A stretch of DNA of 64,000 nucleotides from Phytophthora hibernalis (GCA_012656075.1 JAAKBF010000154.1:62001-126000); one strand, 5' to 3'; counted from the first letter of the stretch, positions 22,384-33,800 are shown. Program-made: numbers and translations. Notes: generated by a model not told the origin, from the letters alone.

Positions 22384-24759
22384 ACTGTCAAAGGCATATA
22401 CGTTACCTGTCCTAGGTCCAAAAGCGTGCGAACTAGAGGGCAAATCTCTCTCAAGCGAAAGTACATATCCAGACCAACTTGCATCAGGGCCGGATATTTG
22501 ACACCGTTACGTACCATCAGGTCTGCTAGCTTTAATGAATCAGCTAGCACATGATAGTGCAAAAATTGGTAAAGTTTGCTTGGTTCCCCCGCAGCTATAA
22601 AGCACTCCGCCAGCGCAACATACCTGTCAACAACCTGTTAGTCATCTGCACAGAACGTCAATCTGCGATGCCATGAGCACTCACGTGATATCCTCCACTG
22701 GCACCTTATTCTCGCGTAAATTCTTGATGTATTCGATGATGTAGACGCTCAGATCGCATTTTTAGCGGTCTGAAGCAAGAATGGATGCATTAGTATCGTA
22801 CCGAATTTAAAGGTACCAGTGCAAAAGCATCAGACGTACATTGGGGTCTTGGAGTATCTCACTCCATACATGACGGTAAAACTCGCCTTGCTGGATGAGA
22901 AGGAAACCTCTCGCATTGCGTTTAGGTTGGTTTGTTTCCTTGAGCCCGGAGAAACTTTCAACTGCAGGCTGACCTGGATTGGCATTATGCCGTGACTGCA
23001 CAGCATTTGCCCCCTCCGATAATTCGCTTCCTGCAATATTCTACAGGACGGAGTCACAACCAGGTGAGTTATTGGCTGTTTCAGGGTTAGCAGACCCAAA
23101 CTTGACAATAGTAGCACCTTGTTTCGTCGCTCACTGCCATATACAGTCTGAACTGTAACCAGTAGTTGTACAATTAAAGACAGAGATACTTGTTGTTCCA
23201 CAATACGACTTCGCGCTAGCTTCAAACCAACAATTTCGCCTGCTTGTGATCTCCTCTCCGCAAAAGAAATGAAAGTATTTCGCGATGATGCTCGCAAGTC
23301 TTGCATATTTCGATAAGATTCACCTGCAGCTTCCGAATTTCAACTTGCTCGCCCCCACTTGCTGAAAAGGATCGTTGCACAAGGTTGGGGGAGTGAAAGC
23401 GCCATCGAGCAAAGCTTGGAGCAACGATCTCATGCTTCGAAGTCTCGGATTTTCCCCACTTCCGGATGACATCGCACGTTGTAGCCGCCGCGTCGATCTC
23501 CTTCTTGCTAGACGGGACGCGGGCGATGTCTTAAATGATGGAGAAGGAAGCGACGCATCATCAATGTATGCATGCACGTCCAGGTCGTCCACGCTCATGG
23601 CGCAGCGAATGGCTAGAGTAGGCTGCGGCGAGCTCAGTGTTGCTTCATTAAACAGGCGCTGGTCATTCTCGTCACCGATAATCTCCACGACATCAGTATC
23701 AAATTTATCGAGCGTGTCTCCAGTCGATTGACTTGAATCTGCCCCAGCTGAAGTCATGTTTCCAGGAGGAGGAAGACCCGGCGGCCGTGCCGAGATCGGC
23801 AAAGGCGCTGAAAATGGGTCGCCAATATTGCCATCACACTTTATATCATAGAACAGGCTGACGTTGAAGTCCAGACTATGACAGACGAGTAGATTGTCCA
23901 CGACCGAGTACTCCAGCGCCGTTCCAGGCGGCAGCATGAGGTTCAGCGAGCGCACACACGCCACCTTCGTCTTCCCAACCAGGTACAACAGCAACTTTGT
24001 CGAGCGCGTATCGCTATACACCGCGTACAAATCCCCATACAAACTCACGAGGTGAAGATCTTGCCTGTTCACCGACGTCGAGAAGACCAACTTCGGTAAT
24101 TTCTCCACATTCGCTCCGTTCAGCAGGAATGGCACGATCTCATTGGCTCTAGAGCCAGAGCTCACGAGCAGCACTCCATGCGACGCTGCATACCAGAACT
24201 CATGCACATATAACCCCACAGTACGATGCAAGGCGCAGCTTCGACGCTTGGAAGACACGCGATGGTGCTCCAACCCCAGTTTAGTGACCAGGAAAAGGTC
24301 CTGCGAGCTGCTGGTCTTGACCGAGTGCGTGTTCCAGACCACACCACCATGCAGAATCCTGTTGCCGACCTTGGACTTGCACAGGACCCAGTAAGAGACG
24401 CGTGTTGAACGATGAACCACCTGCACTTCGATGTCGCTGCGCTGGATCGCGAGGAACTGGCGGTCCACCGACAGCTGCAGCAGCACAATGGGCGTCCAAT
24501 TACGTCGTGTAGTGTCGTTCCGGTGGTCGTCACTGGCTTCAGGCTCTGCGAAGTCATAGAGAGGCGTTATACAGGAGGATACAGCGGCGGTTGAGGCTTC
24601 TACGGGGTCCAGCGACGCGTCCAGAGGAAGCATCTGTAGCTGCAGTGACGGAGAGAGCAGCAGCACGCTCTGGTGCGTGGCGTCGTACCAGGAGTGACGG
24701 CTGTCGCCCACGTAGTCGGCGCCGCCGCGTGCGCTCAAGTACAAGTGGCCGTCGCTCAT
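22350..24759 (-). CDS. RMC1: RMC1 (Mic1/C18orf8), subunit of the Mon1-Ccz1 Rab7 exchange complex
   Basis: The N-terminal beta-propeller frame (start MSDGHLYLSARGG at 24759, to about 23320) and the C-terminal helical Mic1 region (exons near 22830-23035, 22690-22780 and 22350-22620) correspond to RMC1. Landmarks are GNRILHGGVVWNTHSV, LEYSVVDNLLVCHSLD and FNVSLFYDIKCDG, then VYIIEYIKNLREN and LYQFLHYHVLADSLKLADLM. RMC1 supports Mon1-Ccz1, which activates Rab7 on late endosomes and autophagosomes. Two frame changes are each fixed by one missing base in a homopolymer: the C5 run at 23387-23391 (giving TPPNLVQRSFS) and the A5 run near 22758 (giving TAKKCDLSVY). The last about 80 residues of the animal protein are not clearly found. 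Start codon is 110 bp from the divergent B-box gene. Confidence 0.82.
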
Positions 24760-24869
24760 CGGAATGCGGAATGGTTCAATTTGGGATCCAGGAGTGAAGG
24801 TCAAAGAAACTGTCACTAAAGTGAGTTGGTGGGCAAACCTTTCAGTGACAGATTGGTTTTGGCGCGTAG

Positions 24870-27494
24870 ATGGCGGAGGGCGTCGACGCCTGGAGCGCCA
24901 TGCTGACGGACGCCGTGGCCAAGAGCGACCGGGAGAGCGACCGCAGACTGTACAGTGCGTGCGGTGGTTTGTTGTGCTGTAGTGTGGTGGATGAGGCGCT
25001 GACTGGGTGTGGTTTGGTGGATTTGATGCGTTGTAGTGTACGGAATCAGCTGGAACCGCTGCCCCAAGTGCCAAGCAAGACTTAAGAAGGACAGCAACGC
25101 GTGTGGCAGCTGCCACTATACACACAAGACGCTGCGTACGTTGGTTAATTTCTGGTAGAGGAGAGGAATCTAACGGTGGTTTTTAACTTTAACGTGCTTT
25201 GTTGTAGGCAAATGCAAGAGATGCAGTGGGAAGAACGACCCGGTCATGTGGTGCGCGGAGTGTGATGCGTACTTCTGCGCGAAATGCCACAAGAAGCCCC
25301 ACGTGCTGATGCTCGGAAGCTCCAAGCCGCACAACTGCTTCGTTATCGATGGAGCTAGTGGAAAACATTTTATAGATGCTGCGTGGTCGGACGAGTTTGC
25401 AGCGATGATCCAGTCGACATATCGTCTGCGTCTTCGTGACAAGATTCTGGCCGATGAAGCGGCGGCGAAGGAGCCAGCAAAGGAGCCAACACCACAACAA
25501 CCAGCAAAGGCACCAACGTCACAAGTACCTGCAGCGTCAGCTAATGGAGATCCAAAACCGTCAGCGCCTGCGCCGTCGCTTCCAACACAGCCGCCGCCGT
25601 CTGCCGAAAGCTCAGCAACATCTACTGCTTCGCGACCTACGCCTGTCGTGACGTCTGTGAATGGTTCTACGGTAAGTTCGTCTGCTTCCGCATCAACTGG
25701 ACAGTCATCAGGTACGAGTCCACACACACAAGAACAGTCTCGAAAGCGGCAATTACCAGGGACGGCTGCTACGAGCGAAAGGGTCCAAAGTCTATTCATT
25801 CAGACAAATCTCCACGCTCAGGCGTAGCAGCTGCACCACCAGGCGACGGCTTGAGTCTATACGAACGCGTCAGGGCACTACACGAGAGCCGAATGAGATC
25901 CTCTCATTCTAAACCACCGCAAGCTCGATCCCCGAAAATGAGTCTGAATCAGCTTCTGCCTCAGCGTAAGGAAGAACAGGCGAAACAACAAGGGGGACAA
26001 CGAGAAACCGAGCGTACAATACAGCAACAGCGAGATCAGCAGCAACAACAAGAACAAGAGCGAGCTGAGAGGTTGAGAATAGAGCAGGAGAAGCTGGAGA
26101 AGGAGCAAGCAACGCAATTGAAGGACGAGCAGCGGCAGCTGGAGCTCAAACGGGCGGAACGATCGAGGATGGAGCACCAGCGACAAGAGGAGCAACGGCG
26201 GCAAGAGGAGCAACGGCGGCAAGATGAACAGAGAAGACAAGAAGAGCTTCGACAAGAAGAGCTTCGACGACAAGATGGGATTTGGCGCCAAGAGGAGCTC
26301 CGACGGCAAGAGGAACGGAGACAACAACAAACAGAACAACAACAGCGTCAAGAGGAGCAGCAGCGGCAGCAGCAGCGTTTGCTGGAGGAACGGATGCGGC
26401 ATGAACTGATGTTGCGAGAGCAGGAAGAGCAACATCGATACCATCAAGAACAAACACAATCCCGGATTTTGATGCACGAAGGCAACCAGCTCATCAACCA
26501 GGCTCAACATGTATTGCGTACCCACCCAGGCTACGTAGTTACTTCAATGGCCCCACCAACCATATCTGCACCAATGCAGCAGACCTCCGGCATCCGGATT
26601 ACGCGAATACCGTCTCCTGTTACCAGCGTTTCTCCTCATGGCCAGCCCTTCCAAACAGTATCGAATGGTTTTGCGGGTGCAGGTAATGAACATGGAGCTC
26701 CAGTCTACCAAAGTCAGGCACCTGTGATGGGATCTAGGTTTGAGACCGTACAGGAGCACGAAGAGAATCATCATATGATTGTAAGAGCCCCCAACGCGCA
26801 CAACCTACCGAACGAGCAGCAGCAGACCGTGTTCTCAGACGCAATGGTTCCGCACCGAGGACCAGGAGCAGCTTTCAGCCCTCGCACGAGTGGTGAAGAT
26901 GATGACTTGCGCGCGATCTGGGTGAGCGATTACGATAACGTCAACGCGCTGGTGATGCAGCTGGAGCAGGAGATCTCGAAAAGGAATGAGGAAGGACACG
27001 CGTTTGTGCACAGATCAAACAATATCACGATCCCGGAGCAACTCAAGCTGCAGATCCACAACCTTCGCGCTCAGCGAGAACAAGCCATGACGAAACGGTT
27101 CCAATCAGTTGTTCGCGTGCTGATCTTCTCGGAAGCTGTGCGTACGTTCGCGCAGCAAAATGAGTGCTCGAGCGACGTCCCCGACGTGCTGAAGGTATCG
27201 CACAAGAAGTGCGCGGAGCTCGCCATCGAGATCCGACAGTTCGAGTTACAAACGCAGAAGCTGCGAGAAGGAATCGATGAGGCCGTGTCGAGCGGGAATC
27301 CTGCGCAGATGCAGAACGTGGCGCATTTGGGTGCTCTCATCGCCGACTCGGAGCGCAAGATGCGGATCTCGAACGCCGAGCGGGACAAGCAGTTCATCTT
27401 CATGTTCCAGTTCAGCGCCTCAATCCGAAACATGGTTCGCACCGAGTGGGCGACACAAGGAGGATCTTCACAAGATAGCCAGCTAAGTCGATGA
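24870..27494 (+). CDS. B-box zinc-finger protein with long Gln/Arg/Glu-rich coiled coil
   Basis: Exon 1 (24870-24954, MAEGVDAWSAML), exon 2 from about 25037 (zinc ribbon WNRCPKCQARL..CGSCHY) and exon 3 from 25208. Exon 3 opens with a B-box-like finger (CKRCSGKNDPVMWCAEC then YFCAKCHKKPH). After a Pro/Ala/Ser-rich linker, a very long run of Gln, Arg and Glu (about 25975-26450) forms a continuous charged helix. A folded C-terminal part follows (SDYDNVNALVMQLEQEI, then VLIFSEAVRTFAQQN). The two big frames join if one base is restored at the AAA/GGG runs near 25780 (giving SEKGPKSIHSDKSPRSG). There is no RING, so it is not a classical TRIM ligase. Function unknown; a protein scaffold is plausible. 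Confidence 0.7.
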
Positions 27495-27774
27495 GCTTAA
27501 GAAATGCAGATATGTTTATGACATATTCATGACATGGCGCCAAAGGCACCTTCCAATTTGATCGTTAGGCACTTCAAAAGCAGGAGTACTCCCATCGATA
27601 TGGAACACTTCATCTACACTACTACCTGTAGATCATCTAACCAGAAGCGCACTGGTAGTAGCTCCTACGCATCAAAGCGCTAGCAAACCTGCACGACATA
27701 TTAAACGATAACTTAGCAGTACGTTCATTCTAGCAAATGCAAACTAAACTAATGAGAGTTTCTTATGAAAAGGG
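27495..27774. other. Intergenic stretch downstream of the B-box gene
   Basis: Spacer between the B-box gene stop and the histone stem-loop. A TTTGGCGCC-type site lies on the minus strand at 27536-27544. I see no coding frame or RNA gene. Confidence 0.4.
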
Positions 27775-27792
27775 TGATGTTGAAAAACATCA
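27775..27792 (-). promoter_or_regulatory. Histone-type 3' stem-loop downstream of H2A (minus copy)
   Basis: On the minus strand this reads TGATGTT, loop TTTC, AACATCA: a perfect 7-bp stem with a 4-nt UUUC loop, followed by CCC. It lies 122 nt past the H2A stop. The same 34-nt block occurs beyond the other H2A gene. The shape (six or more bp stem, four-base U-rich loop, ACCC after the stem) is that of the element bound by SLBP in replication-dependent histone mRNAs. Confidence 0.75.
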
Positions 27793-27913
27793 GGGGATTG
27801 AGACCAAGCAGCTCCTTGCGAAGCTACTCAGAGTTGTGGAGGCGATCAAGCAGAGCTCGAGTCGCACTCACAGAAGGTCAGAGACCGTTGTCAAAGCGAC
27901 CAAAATGGTGCGC

Positions 27914-28336
27914 TTAGTAGTCCTGCGAGGCCGAGGCCTTGCCCTTCTTGCCAGCCGAAGCCGACTTCTTGGGCAGCAGCACCGAGTGGATGTTGGGCAT
28001 GACACCGCCAGAAGCGATAGTCACGTCTCCCAGCAGCTTGTTCAGCTCCTCGTCGTTGCGGACGGCCATCTGGATGTGGCGCGGGATGATACGCGTCTTC
28101 TTGTGGTCGCGGGCGGCGTTGCCAGCCAGCTCCAGGATTTCAGCGCAGAGGTACTCAAGCACAGCGGCCATGTAGACCGGGGCGCCGCTGCCCGTACGCT
28201 GGGCGTAACGGCCCTTGCGAAGGTAACGAGCGACACGGCCGACGGGGAACTGCAGACCAGCCTTGGCCGAACGCGTCGAGCTCTTGCCGGTCTTCTTTCC
28301 GCGGCCTCCAGTAGCGGCTTTTCCCTTTCCAGACAT
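27914..28336 (-). CDS. H2A: Histone H2A with SQDY tail (H2A.X type), copy 1
   Basis: Intronless 140-residue H2A. The histone fold is standard (AGLQFPVGRVARYLRKG, APVYMAAVLEYLCAEILEL, RNDEELNKLLGDVT), with the acidic-patch residues kept. The C-terminus ends KASASQDY, fitting the SQ(E/D)-hydrophobic motif phosphorylated after DNA breaks, so this core H2A also serves as H2A.X. It differs from the second copy mainly in the N-terminal basic stretch (KKTGKSSTRSAK versus KKGKGSTRSSK) and one loop (RTGSGAP versus RVGGGAP). A long open frame on the opposite strand is only a shadow of the biased codon use. Confidence 0.97.
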   Translation of the reverse strand: MSGKGKAATGGRGKKTGKSSTRSAKAGLQFPVGRVARYLRKGRYAQRTGSGAPVYMAAVLEYLCAEILELAGNAARDHKKTRIIPRHIQMAVRNDEELNKLLGDVTIASGGVMPNIHSVLLPKKSASAGKKGKASASQDY

Positions 28337-28783
28337 GGTTCTTGAGGTGGTGGTGGTAGTAGTTGTCGACTTTGAAGCAAATTCGAAAATGAGTCGGATA
28401 CTCGACGACCCGGCCGGAAGGTTGTGTGTGTTACTTTGATGGCTTTGGCGCCGAAAGCCTCCTATTCCTCACGCCGGATTCCGCCAATCAGCGTACAGCA
28501 TTTCTGTGATCCGTCAATCAAATCGCTCTGTGCAGATACCAGCCAATAGCAGAGCAGACGATTTTCGCCCATGTCCTCGCTTTTGAGCTATAAGGGCTAG
28601 GGCCAAATTCCACGTCGCCCACCCGATTTTGAAACGTGATGCACTGCAAACTAGACTGGGTAATCCCTCCTAGAAGCTCGGTACAGAGCACTTTTGGCGC
28701 CACGGTCTTGCCCTGGGTCAGCAAGAACATATCGAAATTCACACGCACTTCCTCAAGTCGCCAAGAAGCTCAAGCAAGTTACC
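28337..28783. promoter_or_regulatory. Shared divergent promoter of the two H2A genes
   Basis: A 447-bp intergenic region. It holds two E2F-like sites TTTGGCGC (28444-28451 and 28693-28700), the first inside a near-perfect palindrome (28441-28459), and two CCAAT boxes (28484-28488 and 28543-28547). E2F/DP sites typically restrict histone transcription to S phase. The sites are seen in the sequence; their function here is inferred. Confidence 0.6.
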
Positions 28784-29203
28784 ATGTCTGGAAAGGGAAA
28801 AGCCGCTACTGGAGGCCGCGGAAAGAAGGGAAAGGGCAGCACGCGTTCGTCCAAGGCCGGTCTGCAGTTCCCCGTCGGCCGTGTCGCCCGTTACCTGAAG
28901 AAGGGCCGCTACGCGCAGCGCGTCGGCGGTGGCGCTCCGGTCTACATGGCCGCTGTGCTTGAGTACCTCTGCGCTGAAATCCTGGAGCTGGCTGGCAACG
29001 CCGCCCGCGACCACAAGAAGACGCGTATCATCCCGCGCCACATCCAGATGGCCGTCCGCAACGACGAGGAGCTGAACAAGCTGCTGGGAGACGTGACTAT
29101 CGCTTCTGGCGGTGTCATGCCCAACATCCACTCGGTGCTGTTGCCCAAGAAGTCGGCTTCGGCTGGCAAGAAGGGCAAGGCCTCGGCCTCGCAGGACTAC
29201 TAA
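28784..29203 (+). CDS. H2A: Histone H2A with SQDY tail (H2A.X type), copy 2
   Basis: Intronless 139-residue H2A divergent from copy 1 and nearly identical from the alpha-1 helix to the C-terminus, including the SQDY phosphorylation motif. The start context is ACCATGT. Near-identity of coding and 3' elements between the two copies suggests gene conversion or recent duplication. The mRNA would end after the stem-loop at 29364-29381. Confidence 0.97.
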   Translation: MSGKGKAATGGRGKKGKGSTRSSKAGLQFPVGRVARYLKKGRYAQRVGGGAPVYMAAVLEYLCAEILELAGNAARDHKKTRIIPRHIQMAVRNDEELNKLLGDVTIASGGVMPNIHSVLLPKKSASAGKKGKASASQDY

Positions 29204-29363
29204 GCGTATCATCTCGCTGAGCTGGACTAGTGAATCAGTGAGCGTGAACGTGTCGGTGGCCAATGTGCTGCTGGTGAGTTTAGCGTGAACTAACCTCGCG
29301 TCCGCCAAAAGATGCAATTTCTATGCGGTACAGTAGCTTTGCTGCTGGCTGCACTCAATCCCC

Positions 29364-29381
29364 TGATGTTTTTCAACATCA
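29364..29381 (+). promoter_or_regulatory. Histone-type 3' stem-loop downstream of H2A (plus copy)
   Basis: TGATGTT, loop TTTC, AACATCA, then CCC: identical to the minus-strand copy at 27775-27792. It lies 161 nt past the stop and is followed by a purine-rich stretch (GCGAAAGAAG), as in animal histone downstream elements. Confidence 0.75.
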
Positions 29382-29683
29382 CCCTTTGCGAAAGAAGTTA
29401 CAACAGAAGTAGTGAATGTAGCATTGGGTAGTTTAGCATTCTTGAGTAAAATGTTTGTTTAGCGCTTGTGTCGAGCCAGGTGGGGTGTACCAGTGCATGT
29501 CGGACTGAATTGGCGACTGTCTTCTCATGTTAAACGGATGGCGTGCTGGTAAATCTGAGGTGTCATCAAGGACAGCGAAATAAGTTAGGATGAAGTGCCG
29601 CAGGAAAGATCAGAGACCAAGTCACCCCTCGAGGGCGAGATCGCGATTCAACGTTGCCACGTTATTACTACTAGTAATATTAC
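29382..29683. other. Intergenic stretch between H2A and SGF29
   Basis: About 300 bp between the histone stem-loop and the convergent SGF29 stop. I see no coding frame, repeat or RNA gene in it. Confidence 0.4.
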
Positions 29684-30605
29684 TCACTTCTGATGCCACG
29701 GTTTGAGCGGAGCCACAAAGCGGAATGGGACCTTCCGGTCCGGCACCAAACCGTGCTCGTCCTCGTCTTCGTCAAACTTGAGAATCACGTACGGAGCGCC
29801 CTGCAAGAAGACGACGTCAGTCTTGCACCAGCGAAACATGTAGACTGACTGCACAGCTTACCTTTGGATTTGGCACGCGGATAGTGCTACGGAAGAAACT
29901 GGTCGTGTTGGGGTACATGGCCATGACCCGCTCGTCTACAGCGTAGTGGATCCACTCCCCTTCGGGTAGTGAGTCACCCGGCAGCTCCACCACCTGCTGC
30001 CACGGGACAATGTAGTGCCTTCTAGGTGCTTCTTCGTCCTCGTCGCCCGAGTCCACGTCCTCTACCTCGTACGTGTTCGAATCGGCGTTGTACGCCACGA
30101 CGCGCGCCATAATCCAGAGCTCGTGACTGCGTGCCACTTTGGCTGCAACATGGCAGCCTACTGCCAGAATGTCCTCTTTGTTCGGTATCATAATGCCCAC
30201 GTAGCCGTCGTTCTCCACGGGTGCAGATGCTGAGGACGCCCTTGGACGAGCATATGTGCGACTGTAGACGTTGGCTTCTTCCTGCTGCTTGACCACTCCC
30301 AGGCCGATCTCCCCACGACTAAAGTCCCTCTCTACGCGTTCAATGCAGTGACTCAATTGCCGCCGCTGCTTGGCCAGCAGTCGACAGGACAGAGCGAGCC
30401 AATGCTGCAGCTGACGAGCCCACTTCTTCTTGGTCTGCGCGTCGCCCTCGCCGCTGCCAGACCGCAACAACTTCTCGTGCAACACGTTGATCTTGTTGGC
30501 AATCGCGTCCATGCCATTGTCCAGCAGCTGCGTCGTCACGAACGCGTCCAGCGCGTCCTGCGACGCTGGGGCACACTTCCCGCCATTTCTCGGTCGGGCA
30601 GCCAT
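29684..30605 (-). CDS. SGF29: SGF29, tandem-Tudor subunit of the SAGA acetyltransferase module
   Basis: Two exons, 29862-30605 and 29684-29800, joined at a GTAAGC donor and GCAG acceptor. The N-terminus is helical. The C-terminal tandem Tudor domain matches SGF29: ERVMAMYPNTTSFFRSTI, VILKFDEDEDEHG and VPDRKVPFRFVAPLK, including the aromatic positions that hold trimethylated H3K4. SGF29 recruits the Gcn5 acetyltransferase module to H3K4me3 chromatin. The start is taken as MAARPRNGG at 30605; an in-frame ATG at 30686 would translate the tandem repeat upstream and seems less likely. Confidence 0.92.
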
Positions 30606-30616
30606 GTTCTGCATAG

Positions 30617-30710
30617 AATTTGGTCCGTGTGCAGAGATTTGGTCCGTGTGCAGGGAATTTGGTCCGTGTGCAGGGAATTTGGGCATCAGGTGCAGAGAAT
30701 TTGGTCGTAA
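30617..30710. repeat. Short tandem repeat, about 20-bp unit, at the SGF29 5' end
   Basis: Three near-perfect copies of ATTTGGTCCGTGTGCAG start at 30618, 30637 and 30657, followed by two degenerate copies to about 30710. It lies directly upstream of the SGF29 start, in its promoter or 5' leader. On the minus strand it is open in the SGF29 frame. Confidence 0.85.
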
Positions 30711-30847
30711 GAAATGTTTTTATCGGATGTTTTAATTTTTTAATGTGTAATTACACTTTTCGGTGCTTTAACTAAACCGATTTAAGGAGATACTTAAACC
30801 GTCAGTCGCTGATCCTTCAACTGTCAATCGCATTTTGAAGATCCGCG

Positions 30848-33800
30848 ATGGTCTTCCGCCTTGAAGAGTCCATCGCCGCTGTCTGCGCGCCGTCGCCAGG
30901 GCCGGACGCCGACCTGCTCGTGTGTCAGGCCGTGTTCGAGTCCAGACGCTACCTCGTGTACGCCGCTGAGTCGCTGCTCGTGGTCCTCGTGGAAGCTCCC
31001 GCCGTCTCCAACTCTTCGCAAACCAAGAGCGCGTCCAGATTCGAGCTGTGGCAGGTCTGGAACGCTCAGGATGTCATCCGATGCGTGCGCTTCAACTCCA
31101 GCAAGAAGGCAGCGCGTGGCGCGCTCGCTCTGTGCATCGACGAGGGCCGCGGCGTGCTGCTCATGCCCGCGAGCGCGACGTCCAGCAGAGCGGCGGCTGT
31201 GGCGGAGGCCTCCAGAGCCTCGACGCTGAACGATGCAGGCAGAGGTCCTCCTATGACTACAAGCAGTGATTTAATACCAAGGTCGGACTATGTGAAGGCT
31301 CATTTGCATCTGCATCTTCCCCGATGGGCCGAGTCGGTGAGGTGGAAGTGCGATGACCGACTGCTGAACCACTTGGAGTGGGTGGAGAGTGGCGACGACT
31401 TATTTTTACTTGGCGCTGGAGAGAAATTGTCAATTTGGAAGCTCGTGGATGATTCTGTGCAGGTTTATTTGCAACGAACAGTGACGTTGTCGGGCGGTGG
31501 AGGGATCGGAGTTGAGGCTCCGTTGCCGGCTGTACCGGTGTGTCATTTTGATGTGGCTCCAAGTGGCAGATTTGCTGCGACGGCGGGGAAACACGACAGA
31601 ATTGTCAAGTTGTGGAGTTTGGGGAGCTGTCGCCGCATGAAGGTGCGCCGATGTCATTGTTTCTTGCGCATACCCGCGCGCTGGTATCCATGACGTGGTC
31701 GAAGGAGGCGAATGTGTACAGTGCGAGGTCATCCGTCGCGTCGACGACGAGAGCGTGTGAGATGCTGTTCACTCTTGATTGGGCAGGAAACATATCTATC
31801 TGGAGAGAAACTATTGGTCCGTTGCGTTCGTTTGTGCTGTGGAAACAGTTTGCTGCTGAAGACTTCAATTGTTCATCGCTCTGCGAGAATGACAGTAGAT
31901 TGGAGAGCTGTATTCGAGAATTTGGTCTGGTGAATCATTATTGGGCTCGAGGATCCCCGAACGCGGTATCCTCGATAAATGAGGCCTTGCTCAGTGAAAG
32001 TACCATGATGGATGCATTATGTCTATTCCACTATGGCTATGGATCGCTCTACGAAGCACGTCGGAATGAATTAGTTAGTCAGCGCATGGACACGATGACT
32101 CAAATGAATGCTAAGCTTCTTGAGATCGTTGCGGCACCGTGGCAGATACGCATGTCGGTGAAACCTTTATTTGTGGGAATGTAGCCCTCGAGAAGACTTT
32201 TGCTGTGCATTTGATGTATGGCGTGCTCAGTAATGGCGACTTCTGCATTTTTCGCGGGAGTCCATTCCGTTTTCGGTACGTTGAATCTTGTGTATTATTG
32301 CTGGATGCTGCTGGGGTCTGATTGTATCGCTGGTGGAGGACAGGGGTTTCCCGCGCTTGTCGCTTCTTCTCAGTTTCAGTGACCTGCGTGAACAGCTAAC
32401 TAATGCACACGTGTTTAGTGTCAGCTCGTCTGACTATCAAGGTATGCGTTGTGAAAACTCCGTACAATTGTATCCATCCCAATAACAATATGAATTGTGT
32501 GCTGATAGATCAAGAAAGCGGGTCTGCAAGTTTCTTTGTCGAGGTTCTGTTTCAAGGAACAAAGGCTGAAAGCTATTTACATTGCGCAAGATTGAAGGTT
32601 CAAGTCGAAAGTTCTTCTTTAGGAGGACGAAGGGGTTCTACCTACTACAGCGTTCAAGGTTGCGATGTTTCGGCAGTATGTAACAGTATGATGAGTGCGC
32701 AGAAGGAAGGCAATATCCGGTCTACATCCCTATCAGTTGCAAATATGATTACAAGGCGTCTATCAGATTCACACACCGACAGAGGGCTAACTATGAAGAT
32801 CGCTACGACCAACATGGGCGGACGACTAAACGTATTCCGGGCGAGTGGATCTCTGCGCAGACTTGAAGTTGCCTTTCGCTCAAAACTTGACAAAGCTGTT
32901 GGCCCTGTCACTCACACGGCATTTTACGATGCATCTGGCGTGTTTTACCTGTTCATCGGTGGCAAGCTGCATGTTGCAGTGGCTACTGCTGGTGAAACAT
33001 GCCAAACAATGAAGTGTATCGATGGAGCATCTTCAGAATCGCTGGGGTCGCAGCGATATCCTTCTGTAAATATTGATGGTCAGGACGTGTTGGGGTTATC
33101 AACATGCTACGTGGACGACAATGAAGATACCGAAGAGTTGGAGGAGTTAATTACTGTGCTGGTCCCTGATTCTGTGCAGATTGAGTGGTCAAATAGCTCA
33201 TCATTCTTCATGCAGTCAACAATAGAAGTTCCCACGAAGGACTACAGCATGGTTGTTGGTCTCCACCAGGGCGGCAGAAAATTGAGTGTATGGGTATTTT
33301 CGTATGAGCCAACGGTGACGACGTCGCCCGCAGCGTCTGTCCAATTGTTCCGAAAAACTACACTTAACCTTCCTGGAGCAAGGTTGCTGAGTGTTACTAG
33401 CGTGCCGCTACTTGATACATTTGAGGTGACGTTTGCTAGCTTTGATGCGGAATCTCAATTGACGCTATGGACGTTTTCAGACCTCGACGATTTGCTCGAA
33501 GTGAGGCCTACCCATCGTGTGGATGTTGCCGCTTTAATGAAAATGACGTCCAGGGCTCAAAAGCCGCAAATGGAGTTTCATCTCGTTGAAGAGCGATTTA
33601 TATTCAAGCATTTTAGCTTCAGCTCTAGCGGGCGAGTGGCCATTTTATTTGGAGGAGATGGAAACAAAGCGTTGACCGAAGTAAGGACAGCTGAAGCTGA
33701 CAACCAAATATGCTTCTTGCCTGCCGTGGAAAGCTCGCTAGAAGGGGTTGTGATTGTACCGCATAAACAGTTTGGCCAAGTGATATCCTTGGAATGGACC

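Noticed and set aside
27737..28345. Long plus-strand open frame (about 200 codons) opposite the first H2A gene, and its twin at 28739-29317 opposite the second
   Set aside because: Both are mirror frames of the H2A coding sequence caused by strong GC bias at third positions; they have no independent similarity.
30617..30710. Regular short repeats considered as a CRISPR-like array
   Set aside because: Units are directly adjacent with no unique spacers and the context is a eukaryotic promoter.
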